Part shown: one piece after another, positions 9,728-18,064 of the stretch
Layout: the number at the start of each line of letters is the position of its first letter
Numbering within the stretch: the first letter of the stretch is position 1
NCBI RefSeq assembly: GCF_900177645.1
Contig: NZ_FXAO01000008.1
Location: 161,113 to 225,112, forward strand
Reading direction: 5' to 3'
DNA length: 64,000 nt
Origin: Arenibacter troitsensis
Lineage (GTDB): Bacteria > Bacteroidota > Bacteroidia > Flavobacteriales > Flavobacteriaceae
Translations under genes and position numbers: made by a program
Notes under the pieces: model-generated
What the model was told of the DNA's origin: nothing
The model's database searches: none
What the model saw: the letters and a program-made list of their open reading frames with translations, nothing else

Positions 9728-9782
9728 TGGATTATTTCCTAATTATGGAAATAGTCCAATAAATTTTTTGGATATATTCCAA
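9728..9782. promoter_or_regulatory. Cluster of three TGGA-N5-TCCA operator-like inverted repeats
   Basis: Three copies of one inverted repeat are visible: 9728-9740 (TGGA-TTATT-TCCT), 9746-9758 (TGGA-AATAG-TCCA) and 9768-9782 (TTGGA-TATAT-TCCAA). Starts are about 18 and 22-23 bases apart. A weaker fourth, GGA-TATAG-TCT, lies near 9805-9815. The third copy sits between the -33 and -7 elements of the S24 regulator promoter, and the first abuts the opposing -7 element. This is the expected layout for autoregulated divergent control by the adjacent S24 repressor; binding is inferred. Confidence 0.65.
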
Positions 9783-9796
9783 AATACGTATATTTG
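9767..9796 (+). promoter_or_regulatory. Promoter of the S24-family regulator gene
   Basis: TTTG at 9767-9770 is followed after 18 bases by TATATTTG at 9789-9796, matching the flavobacterial promoter. Transcription would begin near 9803, giving a leader of roughly 68 bases. The strongest operator-like repeat (9768-9782) lies inside this promoter. Confidence 0.65.
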
Positions 9797-9870
9797 AGGC
9801 TATGGGATATAGTCTTTTACCCAAATAGGGAATATCTATATATCAACTATATGAATTAAAAATCTGTACT

Positions 9871-10638
9871 ATGAACGAGGATATGGAAATTGTTACAAAG
9901 CGTTTTACCGATTTACGTCGTGAATTGGGGTATACCCAATCTGACTTTGCCAACTTGCTTGGCATTTCAAATACTACGGCCGACATAGAAAGGGGGCGTA
10001 CCAAGTTATCGGGAAAAGTAGTGGCTGAATTACTCAAGCAATTTAAAATAAATCCACTTTGGCTATTCGGTGACAGTTCCCAAAAATTTCTAGCGGTTAC
10101 CAATGTCAGTGTTATTCCCAAGGTGGTTACGGTTAATTCATCCGAAAACGAGAATATGGTATTGGTAAATGCAAAGGCCGCCGCCGGATACCCCCAAAAT
10201 ATTCAGGACACCAGTTGGTACAAACAGCTGCCTGCCTTCGATATTCCTTTGCCAGAATTCAGAAATGCCACCTATAGAGGTTTCCAAATTGAAGGGGATA
10301 GTATGTTGCCCAATCTAAAGCCAGGCGAATGGGTATTGGCCAGAGCCGTTGAAGGTCTAAAGGATATCAGTCCCAATAAGATTTATGTTGTGGTATTACA
10401 GGACGCGGTTTTGGTGAAAAAGATTGAAAAATCGCCCAATCCGGCCGTAATTTCATTAATATCACTAAATGAAAACTATCCTCCATACAGCGTAAACACT
10501 GAAGACATACAAGAGCTTTGGCAAGTTAGTAGTAAAATAACCTTTGGCGTAGATGCCACTTCCGAGAAGGGATTGTTAAGGCAATTACAGGAATCTATGG
10601 ATGAGCTAAAAAATCAATTAAAAAAAGTCAACAACTAA
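9871..10638 (+). CDS. XRE-type HTH / S24 peptidase (LexA/UmuD-like) transcriptional regulator
   Basis: The 255-residue protein has an XRE helix-turn-helix at residues about 8-60 (Y-T-Q-S-D-F-A-N-L-L-G-I-S). The C-terminal S24 domain has the catalytic serine in E-G-D-S-M-L (Ser144) and a catalytic lysine in V-L-V-K-K-I (Lys183 or 184). A candidate self-cleavage bond, Ala105-Gly106 in A-K-A-A-A-G-Y, lies between the domains, as in LexA, UmuD and phage CI. By family knowledge, activated RecA triggers autocleavage and derepression. It faces the 59-aa ORF and repair gene across a 173-base region with repeated operators, so it probably controls both directions. The last ~30 residues form a short coiled tail. 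Confidence 0.85.
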   Translation: MNEDMEIVTKRFTDLRRELGYTQSDFANLLGISNTTADIERGRTKLSGKVVAELLKQFKINPLWLFGDSSQKFLAVTNVSVIPKVVTVNSSENENMVLVNAKAAAGYPQNIQDTSWYKQLPAFDIPLPEFRNATYRGFQIEGDSMLPNLKPGEWVLARAVEGLKDISPNKIYVVVLQDAVLVKKIEKSPNPAVISLISLNENYPPYSVNTEDIQELWQVSSKITFGVDATSEKGLLRQLQESMDELKNQLKKVNN

Positions 10639-10830
10639 TACCTCCTTATTTTTAGGCTTAGAGGCTTATATCCAAAATATTTTTTAGGGAAGCCTTTTCC
10701 TGTAATAAAAAGATTATTGAAACCTATTGTTCCTGCCTGCTTCGGATAGGATTAAACTTGACCCATCATGGAGTTTTTACATTAAATAGGATTAATATCT
10801 TGTTATTGTAGGTTTTACCTTATAGGTATT

Positions 10831-10863
10831 TTTATCGATAAAGCGTATATTTTTATCGATGAA
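10831..10863. promoter_or_regulatory. Tandem palindromic operator-like sites, 21 bases apart
   Basis: TTTATCGATAAA at 10831-10842 is a perfect 12-base palindrome. TTTATCGATGAA at 10852-10863 repeats it with one change. The centres are 21 bases apart, two DNA helical turns, the spacing expected for cooperative dimers on one face. The cognate regulator is unknown. Confidence 0.5.
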
Positions 10864-10869
10864 ATGCAG

Positions 10870-11031
10870 TATTACCTTCATTTGTACGCTTTCACAACAA
10901 GATCGTGAGGTTACACAACAAAATTCTAAAATTCAAAGTACAACAACATATTTTTGAGCTGATAATGAGTCCCAAATCTTATCATTACATATATAAAAAG
11001 GCTGTGCAATAATATTGTATCGCCTTTTTTA
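10870..11031 (+). ncRNA. Candidate small RNA or leader transcript ending at the orphan terminator
   Basis: A non-coding stretch of about 150 bases lies between the paired palindromes and a strong terminator that is 360 bases beyond the S24 gene and 240 bases before the next gene. This is the arrangement expected of an independent small transcript. I see no match to a known RNA family, and the 5' end is a guess. Confidence 0.25.
10995..11031 (+). terminator. Rho-independent terminator
   Basis: AAAAAGGC (10995-11002) pairs with GCCTTTTT (11022-11029), enclosing an inner CAATA/TATTG stem and followed by a T-run. It does not directly follow an annotated gene. Confidence 0.75.
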
Positions 11032-11272
11032 TTTTAAAATCTTACTACCGGTACAAAAATGTAGGATAAATAATGGTTTACTTGTCCACAAATCCTTTAA
11101 TTTGATTTGTGTTTTTCATGGGCAAGTACCGATGATGGTAATTTAGGGATACACAGGGCACAACAATAACCCTGCTTTGGCGTTTGTTGTATTGGGTGTA
11201 AAAACGCCCAAAGGCTTTAAAATTATTAAAAAGACCAAGAAGTAATTAGAATATTTAGACAACAATTGAACA

Positions 11273-13234
11273 ATGGTGAAGTCTTTTAATAAAATGTTTT
11301 TTTCATTAATGATTTGTTCATTGTGTTTTTGGTATTCGTCTGCCCAAGACCCTTCTACCAAACCGGATTATTTCCAGGAGTTTCAAAATAAGAAGGGAGT
11401 ACAGGAAAGATTTGATTATTTCTTTGGTGTGCCCAATCGCTATTTAGAGGATTCAGCCTATGATTGGCAAGCTGCAGTAAATGTTTATCACAACAATGCT
11501 CAAAAAGTTAAGGATTCAACAAGCATCACCAAATATGAGCTTATGCAATCCCAACTTTATTATGATATAGGCGACTTTAGCAAAAGTGTGGCCATTGCAA
11601 ACCAATTGTACAAGAAAATTGATAATTTGGATATGCCATCCAAAAAAATCCTTTTAGACCTGATAGACAACAACTATGCTAAATTGGGGCTATATGATAG
11701 GCAATTTGAAATAAGAAATGAGAAAAAGAATTTAGGCCTTACAGATAAGGTTATTTTCTATGATATCTACTCCAACCTTGGACTTCATAGAAAGGCAATG
11801 GACGACTATATCAAGGACAAGCTTAAAACTATAAGGGAAGACGACTATTATGGCCAGGCGGAATATCAGAGCAACGTTGGGAACTACCTTCTTTTGGATA
11901 TGTCCATACCAACAGCCCTAACCTATTACAAGAAGGCAAAGGGATTTATTGATGTATATCTCAATGATATTAGCAGGGAAAAAACAGAACAAGAAATTAG
12001 CAAAGGCAATTTATTGAAAGCCATTATAGAAGGGAACATTGGTAAATGTCATGCGCTGCTTAAGGAATATGATATTGCCATTCCTTATTTGGAGAATTCC
12101 ATTAACCTGATCAATGAATACAATAAGGGTAAGTTCTCGTCGGAAAAGGTAGAAAACACCTTGGAGTTGGCGGATTGTTATTTGCAGAAAGAAGACTATG
12201 AAAAGGCCCAAGAGTATCTTTTGGATGGACAAAATCCTGTGAAAATTGAAAATATCCTTAGAAGAAATAGATTATTAGCGGCCTACTTTGACCGAATAGG
12301 CGATTATAAAAATTCGGTCGATTATTTAAAAAGAAACGTACGTATTAGGGATTCATTGAATAGGAACGAATCCTCCATGAAAAAACAACAGTTGGCTGCC
12401 GTAGCTGGGCAAGAGATAGAGTACTCCAAGAAAATGATGGAGCAGCAGAAAAAGGACCTAGAGCAATCCCGAAGCGATTTACAGGCCAAAGAGGAAAGAA
12501 TTAATATTGTTTTTATTTCTTTGATCTTTACACTTTTGGGATTTGCAGGCTTAGTTTTCGCCTACTTGAAAAGTATTAAGAACCAGCGGCTTATTGCCGA
12601 TCAGAAGCGCATCATAGAGGCTTCATTGGTAGAAAAGGATTCCCTTTTAAAAGAAATTCACCATAGGGTAAAAAATAACCTGCAAATGGTTTCCAGCCTG
12701 CTTAGCCTGCAGACAAAAAATACACGTAGTAAGGCAGCTATCGAAGCGTTGGAAGAGGGTAAGAGTAGGGTAAAGGCCATGGCCCTTATCCATCAAAAAT
12801 TATATCAGAACGACGATCTTTCAGTGATAGAAATGCAGGGGTATATTGAAAGTCTTATTAATAGCGTACAATCAGTTTATAAAAAAGGAGGTCATAATAT
12901 AAATATTACCATTGATGCCGAAGGTGTAGAGCTGGATATTGATAGGGCCATTCCTTTTGGTCTTATACTAAATGAACTGGTATCCAATTCATTTAAATAT
13001 GCCTTCCCGGAAGATGATGAGAACGGAAAGATTTATATTCATTTGAGAAAGAACGGGGGACAAGGCTATTTTGAGTACACGGATAACGGTATAGGACTGC
13101 CAGAGGATACGGATGATAGGGCCAATTCCTCCATGGGAATAAGGCTAATGAATCGTTTGGTAAACCAACTTCAATCTACTTTAAATATCGATAAAACATC
13201 CGAAGGAGTTCGTTTTTGGTTCAATTTTAAATAA
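11273..13234 (+). CDS. TPR-containing sensor histidine kinase (HisKA_2 type)
   Basis: The 653-residue protein has an N-terminal signal segment (residues about 1-24, ending in S-S-A-Q). Residues about 35-390 are TPR-like helices lying outside the cytoplasm. A coiled coil runs to about 405 and one membrane helix is at about 409-433. The HisKA_2 dimerisation domain has K-E-I-H-H-R-V-K-N-N-L-Q (phospho-accepting His at about 463), and a HATPase domain follows with L-N-E-L-V-S-N-S-F-K-Y-A-F and D-N-G-I-G-L-P. Family knowledge: it autophosphorylates and passes phosphate to a response regulator, often of the LytTR class in Bacteroidota. No regulator gene is adjacent, so the partner is elsewhere. Confidence 0.9.
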   Translation: MVKSFNKMFFSLMICSLCFWYSSAQDPSTKPDYFQEFQNKKGVQERFDYFFGVPNRYLEDSAYDWQAAVNVYHNNAQKVKDSTSITKYELMQSQLYYDIGDFSKSVAIANQLYKKIDNLDMPSKKILLDLIDNNYAKLGLYDRQFEIRNEKKNLGLTDKVIFYDIYSNLGLHRKAMDDYIKDKLKTIREDDYYGQAEYQSNVGNYLLLDMSIPTALTYYKKAKGFIDVYLNDISREKTEQEISKGNLLKAIIEGNIGKCHALLKEYDIAIPYLENSINLINEYNKGKFSSEKVENTLELADCYLQKEDYEKAQEYLLDGQNPVKIENILRRNRLLAAYFDRIGDYKNSVDYLKRNVRIRDSLNRNESSMKKQQLAAVAGQEIEYSKKMMEQQKKDLEQSRSDLQAKEERINIVFISLIFTLLGFAGLVFAYLKSIKNQRLIADQKRIIEASLVEKDSLLKEIHHRVKNNLQMVSSLLSLQTKNTRSKAAIEALEEGKSRVKAMALIHQKLYQNDDLSVIEMQGYIESLINSVQSVYKKGGHNINITIDAEGVELDIDRAIPFGLILNELVSNSFKYAFPEDDENGKIYIHLRKNGGQGYFEYTDNGIGLPEDTDDRANSSMGIRLMNRLVNQLQSTLNIDKTSEGVRFWFNFK

Positions 13235-13258
13235 ATTTGAATAAAAACAGTTCAACTT

Positions 13259-13939
13259 ATGCAGATTACATTTCTAGGCCATGCCACTTTACTCATTGAA
13301 ACAGCTGGAAAAAGATTATTGGTAGATCCTTTTATTTCAGGAAATGAGCAAGTAGATGGTAAAATTGATATTAAAGGATTAAAACCCGATTATATCCTGG
13401 TAACCCACGCCCATCAAGACCACACCTTGGATGTTGAAGAAATTGGTAAAATGAGCAATGCCACAGTGGTAAGCAATTTTGAAATTGCCACCTACTATGA
13501 AAACAAAGGCCTAAAGGCTCATCCTATGAATCACGGTGGGAACTGGAAGTTTGACTTTGGTACCCTTAAATATGTAAATGCCATTCATACCTCTTCCTTT
13601 GCCGATGGAACCTATGGTGGTCAGCCAGGGGGATTTATCCTTTCTTCTGAAGGAAAGCACATTTATATTGCCGGTGACACTGCTTTGACCATGGATATGA
13701 AACTTATTCCTATGTCCTTTCATTTGGATCTTGCTGTATTGCCCATTGGCGATAATTTTACGATGGGGGTCGATGATGCCCTCCTAGCATCGGATTTTGT
13801 TGAATGTTCTAGGGTATTAGGTTGTCATTATGATACTTTTGGGTATATTGTAATTGATCATGACCAAGCCATTCAAAAATTTTCAAAAAAGGGTAAAGAG
13901 CTAATTCTACTGGAAATAGGAGGAGCTTTAACGGTTTAA
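13259..13939 (+). CDS. UPF0173-type metallo-beta-lactamase-fold hydrolase
   Basis: The 226-residue protein opens with I-T-F-L-G-H-A-T-L-L-I-E and carries the zinc-binding T-H-A-H-Q-D-H-T (HxHxDH) near residue 52. A further metal-ligand segment, Y-I-A-G-D-T-A, lies near residue 139, and C-H-Y-D-T-F follows near 195. This matches the UPF0173/YtkL family of cytoplasmic metal-dependent hydrolases, whose physiological substrate is unknown. It follows the kinase gene by 24 bases and may be co-transcribed with it. Its stop codon abuts the stop of the convergent SDR gene with no spacer. Confidence 0.85.
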   Translation: MQITFLGHATLLIETAGKRLLVDPFISGNEQVDGKIDIKGLKPDYILVTHAHQDHTLDVEEIGKMSNATVVSNFEIATYYENKGLKAHPMNHGGNWKFDFGTLKYVNAIHTSSFADGTYGGQPGGFILSSEGKHIYIAGDTALTMDMKLIPMSFHLDLAVLPIGDNFTMGVDDALLASDFVECSRVLGCHYDTFGYIVIDHDQAIQKFSKKGKELILLEIGGALTV

Positions 13940-14743
13940 TTATCGCACCTTACTTCGCAGTACTAGCCTATGGAGCAGTTTAGGGAAAAATCTTTTCAAA
14001 TAGATTCCGAATACCTCTTTTTGGCCAATGTAAACTTCGAATTTTTCTTTTTCTATGGCCTTGACCATTTTTTTGGCAAAGACTTGTGGGGATAATCCAT
14101 TTTTAGTGGCCACATCATTGTCAACTTGGGGACTGCCATCAGCTGTAAGGGCATTTATGGCCACATTGGTATTTACAAAGCCTGGACATACCATGGTAAC
14201 CTTAATATTGTCAATTTCATGTTCCATGCGTAAAGCGTCAAAAAAACCATGTAGCGCATGCTTGGCCCCACAATATCCAGAGCGAAAGGGAGAGCCAAAT
14301 TTTCCCATTAGACTAGTTACGGTCACAAAATGTCCTTTTTGTTGGGTTACAAAATAGGGAAGGATTGCTTTGGAAAGGGCAATAGTACCCATGTAATTAA
14401 CGTCCATCAATTTCTGATAAACCTGCAAATCGGTTTCCATAATTAAGGAACGTTGGCTAATACCGGCATTATTTATCAATAAGTCGATAGACCCATAAAA
14501 CGACATAGCTTCCGTAACTTTTTCAGACATGGTATCCCTATCCATCAAATCCAATGGCAGTAGGGATATAAGTTCGCTTTTTGGGCAACGGGTCTTAACT
14601 GATTGTAGATCACTTAATTTTCTGGAAGAAATAATAAGCTTATAGCCTTTGCGGTTAAGTTCAAAGGTCAGGGCTTCCCCTATACCGGAGGAAGCTCCAG
14701 TTATCCAGACAACCCTATCGACTTTTGTTTTCAATTTTTTCAT
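13940..14743 (-). CDS. Short-chain dehydrogenase/reductase (SDR)
   Basis: This 267-residue classical SDR has the cofactor motif T-G-A-S-S-G-I-G-E near residue 15, N-N-A-G near 92 and the catalytic S ... Y-x-x-x-K at S-G-Y-C-G-A-K near 160. An Arg-type residue follows the first beta-alpha unit (S-S-R-K), suggesting NADP preference. The substrate is unknown. The gene ends exactly against the convergent UPF0173 gene and starts 39 bases from the divergent menC, so any promoter for both must be packed in that gap. Confidence 0.85.
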   Translation of the reverse strand: MKKLKTKVDRVVWITGASSGIGEALTFELNRKGYKLIISSRKLSDLQSVKTRCPKSELISLLPLDLMDRDTMSEKVTEAMSFYGSIDLLINNAGISQRSLIMETDLQVYQKLMDVNYMGTIALSKAILPYFVTQQKGHFVTVTSLMGKFGSPFRSGYCGAKHALHGFFDALRMEHEIDNIKVTMVCPGFVNTNVAINALTADGSPQVDNDVATKNGLSPQVFAKKMVKAIEKEKFEVYIGQKEVFGIYLKRFFPKLLHRLVLRSKVR

Positions 14744-14782
14744 ATTTAGAAAAAAAGATAGTTAAATTTGATTTTATATTTC

Positions 14783-15835
14783 ATGAAAGCAACCTACAAA
14801 AAATACATTTTAGAATTTAAACGCCCCAGTGGTACTTCCAGGGGAATAATGACCCATAAAGAAACCTTCTTTATTATTTTGGAACAGGATAATAAATATG
14901 GAATTGGGGAATGCGGTATTTTAAGGGGGTTGAGTGTTGATGATGTTCCGGGCTATGAGGACAAGCTGAAATGGACCTGTAGCAATATTCATTTGGGAAA
15001 AGACCGGCTGTGGAAAGCCTTGATGCCTTATCCTAGTATTCAGTTCGGAGTGGAACAAGCCTTTTTATCCCTTAATTCCAAGGATCCCTATTTACTTTAT
15101 CCTTCAGAATTTACGCAAAACAATAGCCCCATAGCCATCAACGGATTGATTTGGATGGGGGATGAACGTTTTATGCATCAACAGATCCAAAAGAAACTTG
15201 AGGAAGGTTTCAAGTGTATTAAATTAAAAATCGGAGCCATCGATTTCCAGAAGGAAATAGCGCTTTTAAAATCCATTAGAAATACATACAGTGAAAAAGA
15301 AATTGAATTAAGGGTCGATGCCAACGGTGCATTCCTTCCTTCAGAAGCCATGGCTAAACTGGAACGACTTTCCCTTTATGGGCTGCACTCCATAGAACAA
15401 CCCATCAAGGCTGGCAACACAAATGAAATGAAGGAATTATGCCTAAATACTCCCATCCCCATAGCCTTGGACGAGGAATTAATAGGAATTACCGATGTAA
15501 CGGAAAAGGAGAAACTTCTACAAATTATAAGGCCGCAGTATATCATCCTAAAACCAAGTTTGGTTGGAGGGTTTAAAGGAAGTATGGAATGGATCAAAAT
15601 TGCCGAGAAATTAAATATAAAATGGTGGGTTACCAGTGCATTGGAAAGCAATATAGGCCTAAATGCCATTGCACAATGGACCTCTACCTTAAACAACCCT
15701 CTACCTCAGGGATTGGGTACCGGTGGGTTATATACCAATAATTTTAAATGCCCACTAAAAGTAAAAAATGGAACAATTTCCTATGAACAAACCGGGAGTT
15801 GGGAAAACAATTTAATAGAGAATTTATGTATATAG
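14783..15835 (+). CDS. menC: o-Succinylbenzoate synthase
   Basis: MenC dehydrates SHCHC to o-succinylbenzoate in menaquinone synthesis. This 350-residue enolase-superfamily enzyme shows the catalytic K-x-K (C-I-K-L-K-I-G), the metal ligands R-V-D-A-N-G, E-Q-P-I and L-D-E-E-L, and the second catalytic lysine in I-L-K-P-S-L-V-G-G. The ATG at 14783 is preferred over an in-frame TTG at 14768, because the latter adds only M-I-L-Y-F. The gene overlaps the next start by 10 bases, and menE follows that gene, so a three-gene translationally coupled operon is likely. Dipeptide epimerase is the main alternative, disfavoured by menE nearby. Confidence 0.85.
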   Translation: MKATYKKYILEFKRPSGTSRGIMTHKETFFIILEQDNKYGIGECGILRGLSVDDVPGYEDKLKWTCSNIHLGKDRLWKALMPYPSIQFGVEQAFLSLNSKDPYLLYPSEFTQNNSPIAINGLIWMGDERFMHQQIQKKLEEGFKCIKLKIGAIDFQKEIALLKSIRNTYSEKEIELRVDANGAFLPSEAMAKLERLSLYGLHSIEQPIKAGNTNEMKELCLNTPIPIALDEELIGITDVTEKEKLLQIIRPQYIILKPSLVGGFKGSMEWIKIAEKLNIKWWVTSALESNIGLNAIAQWTSTLNNPLPQGLGTGGLYTNNFKCPLKVKNGTISYEQTGSWENNLIENLCI

Positions 15836-16785
15836 AACAGGGATATAAAGGAAACCATGAATCTTGGAGATACCTAGTCGGAATTTTGATCATATTCATT
15901 GGCTGGCAACTTTTGGGGTCCATTCCACTACTTGGAGTAATAATCGTTAAGTCTCTTGGCGGGGAAACCTTTCCCTCGGATGTTGCAGGAATGTCGAAAA
16001 TGGTAGGTAGCAATCTATTTCTCTTTTTAATGCTTATTTCATTTGTATTTGGCCTTGTGGCAACATTTCTTACCGTTCAATTTGTTCATAGCCAAACTAT
16101 AACCTCCCTTACCACCAGTAGAAAAAAAATAGATTGGAAACGAGTGCTTTTTGCTTTTGGACTTTGGGGACTAATAACAATTTTGATTACCGGGCTGGAC
16201 ATCTTTTTGTCCCCAGAGGATTATGTTTTTAATTTTAATGTAATGCCCTTTGTCTTATTATGCCTTATTTCCGTTTTATTAATTCCGCTCCAAACCAGTT
16301 TTGAGGAGTATTTTATGCGAGGGTATCTAATGCAGGGCATTGGGTTAATGACGGGCAAAAGATGGGTGCCATTGGTAATCACTTCCATGATTTTTGGTTT
16401 GTTGCACCTTTTTAATCCTGAGGTTGAAAAATTGGGCTATGGAATAATGGTTTATTATATAGGTACCGGGTTTTTCCTTGGGATTTTGACACTAATGGAT
16501 GAGGGATTGGAATTGGCCATAGGTTTTCATGCAGCCAATAATTTATTGACCGCCCTCTTGGTGACCGCAGATTGGACCGCCTTCCAAACCGAATCGCTAT
16601 ACAGGGATATATCGGAACCAGAGTTGGGCTGGGATGTGTTTTTACCGGTATTGGTGATCTATCCAATTCTCTTGTTCGTATTCTCCAAAAAATATGGCTG
16701 GACCAATTGGAAGGAGCGACTTACAGGTGATGTACAAAGTCCAGAAACTGTACGACTAGATGAAGAAAGTGATTTCAACCTTTAA
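15826..16785 (+). CDS. CPBP-family intramembrane metalloprotease (Abi/CAAX-like)
   Basis: The protein is about 319 residues with six or more hydrophobic segments. It carries the CPBP motifs E-E-Y-F-M-R (EExxxR), F-G-L-L-H and F-H-A-A-N-N (HxxxN) in order. Family members are membrane-embedded glutamic/metal proteases related to Rce1; bacterial substrates are mostly unknown. I chose the ATG at 15826 rather than the TTG at 15799. The gene overlaps menC by 10 bases and menE by 26 bases, so it is translated as part of the menaquinone operon. Its tie to menaquinone is positional only. Confidence 0.85.
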   Translation: MYIEQGYKGNHESWRYLVGILIIFIGWQLLGSIPLLGVIIVKSLGGETFPSDVAGMSKMVGSNLFLFLMLISFVFGLVATFLTVQFVHSQTITSLTTSRKKIDWKRVLFAFGLWGLITILITGLDIFLSPEDYVFNFNVMPFVLLCLISVLLIPLQTSFEEYFMRGYLMQGIGLMTGKRWVPLVITSMIFGLLHLFNPEVEKLGYGIMVYYIGTGFFLGILTLMDEGLELAIGFHAANNLLTALLVTADWTAFQTESLYRDISEPELGWDVFLPVLVIYPILLFVFSKKYGWTNWKERLTGDVQSPETVRLDEESDFNL

Positions 16786-17845
16786 AAACATCCATCCTAA
16801 ATTTAAATACAACGGAATCCATTACGATTTTGGAGTTTTAAAAGAGTTGGCCTACAGTCTTGTCAAGGAAGGTAAGGACTATGAAAAGTCCGTTGGAAAT
16901 TTTCTAATGGATTGGCTGGATGATACCAATACCATTCTAGTAAAAACTTCAGGATCTACGGGTGTCCCCAAAACAGTTTTGTTGAAAAAGGAACATATGG
17001 TTAATTCCGCCTGGGCCACAGGAGCTTTTTTTAAAATGGGACCTGGAACAAAAGCCCTTCTATGTCTTTCCACCGACCATATAGCAGGGAGAATGATGTT
17101 GGTCCGGGCCATAGTACTGGGTTGGGAAATAGACTTGGTGGAACCTTCTTCCAATCCTTTGCAATTCACTTCCAAACATTACGACTTTGCTGCCATGGTG
17201 CCCATGCAGGTACAGGGCGCTTTTCCATATTTAAAGCAAATTGGCACATTAATTATTGGAGGGGCACCTATTTCCCCTGAGTTGAAATTAGATCTGAACA
17301 AGGTAGATACACGGATTTTCGAAACTTATGGTATGACCGAAACCGTTACGCATATTGCCGTAAAAGAGCATGCGAAAGGTCCTGAAGACCACAATTTTAA
17401 GACCCTTCCGGATGTTGTTCTTTCCAGGGATGAAAGGGATTGCTTGGTGATTGAAGCTCCAAAAGTTTCCGATGCCGTTATAGTAACCAACGATGTAATT
17501 AACTTAATATCTCCCAATGAGTTCCATTGGCTGGGCAGGTATGACAACGTAATTAATTCCGGGGGAGTTAAATTAATCCCGGAACAACTGGAGTCCAAGT
17601 TATCTATATTGATCAAATCCAGATTTTTTGTGGCGGGCATCCCTGATGCCTATTTAGGCCAAAAATTAATCTTGGTAGTCGAAGGTGATATAGATGGTAA
17701 TCAATTGTCCCAAGACATAAAATCCCTAAACTCAATTTCCAAATATGAAATTCCCAAAGAAATATTTAGTGTCCCCCAGTTTGTAGAGACGGGCAGTGGC
17801 AAGGTAAATAGGGTAGAAACATTAAGACTACTCCATTTGAAATAG
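16760..17845 (+). CDS. menE: o-Succinylbenzoate-CoA ligase, short Bacteroidota form
   Basis: This adenylate-forming enzyme activates o-succinylbenzoate with ATP and CoA. The P-loop K-T-S-G-S-T-G-V-P-K, the E-T-Y-G-M-T-E-T motif and the hinge G-R-Y-D-N-V-I-N-S-G-G-V-K are present. The A10 lysine lies in G-S-G-K-V-N-R. The 361-residue length is short compared with about 450-500 in other phyla, because the N-terminal region before the P-loop is compact. Assignment as MenE rather than another AMP-binding ligase rests on the menC neighbour. The start overlaps the protease gene by 26 bases. Confidence 0.85.
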   Translation: MKKVISTFKNIHPKFKYNGIHYDFGVLKELAYSLVKEGKDYEKSVGNFLMDWLDDTNTILVKTSGSTGVPKTVLLKKEHMVNSAWATGAFFKMGPGTKALLCLSTDHIAGRMMLVRAIVLGWEIDLVEPSSNPLQFTSKHYDFAAMVPMQVQGAFPYLKQIGTLIIGGAPISPELKLDLNKVDTRIFETYGMTETVTHIAVKEHAKGPEDHNFKTLPDVVLSRDERDCLVIEAPKVSDAVIVTNDVINLISPNEFHWLGRYDNVINSGGVKLIPEQLESKLSILIKSRFFVAGIPDAYLGQKLILVVEGDIDGNQLSQDIKSLNSISKYEIPKEIFSVPQFVETGSGKVNRVETLRLLHLK

Positions 17846-17864
17846 TTTATATGAAGGGCGCATT

Positions 17865-18064
17865 TAAGAATTTCCAAATCTCCAATCAACCAGGGGGTTC
17901 ATTGTCAAATTCAAAAATCATCAAATTAACAAATTGGTGCATTGTTACATTCCCAAATTATCCCATTTCCAAATCTTCCAATCACCAAATTAACTCATTG
18001 CTACATTAATACATTTGCACATTGGTAGATTTCCAAATTCTCCCTTTTCTAAATCCTCAAATTA
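17865..18064. repeat. Low-complexity degenerate repeats (CAAATT / CATTG units) between convergent genes
   Basis: About 200 bases are built from imperfect short units such as TTTCCAAATCT, CAAATTAAC and ACATTGGT. CAAATTAAC recurs at 17922 and 17986, 64 bases apart. No open frame or terminator hairpin stands out. Similar imperfect repeats occur between genes in many Bacteroidota, and their function is not known to me. Confidence 0.6.

Larger units (their letters stand above)
10639..11272. other. 634-base intergenic region with paired palindromes and an orphan terminator
   Basis: No convincing protein gene is present. It contains two TTTATCGATAAA-type palindromes (10831-10863) and a hairpin terminator (10995-11031) that is not adjacent to the preceding gene. 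A G-U-containing hairpin, TTGGGTG...CGCCCAA, lies near 11191-11210. A 32-codon ORF at 10859-10957 is too weak to call. Confidence 0.7.

Noticed and set aside
10859..10957. 32-codon ORF starting at the second TTTATCGAT palindrome
   Set aside because: Composition is unremarkable, there is no signal peptide or domain, and the start overlaps the palindrome. Not enough to call a gene.
14768..14782. TTG start for menC
   Set aside because: It adds five non-conserved residues; the ATG at 14783 is adequate.
17865..18064. CRISPR-like array
   Set aside because: The units are short, imperfect and irregularly spaced, with no conserved repeat and no cas gene nearby.
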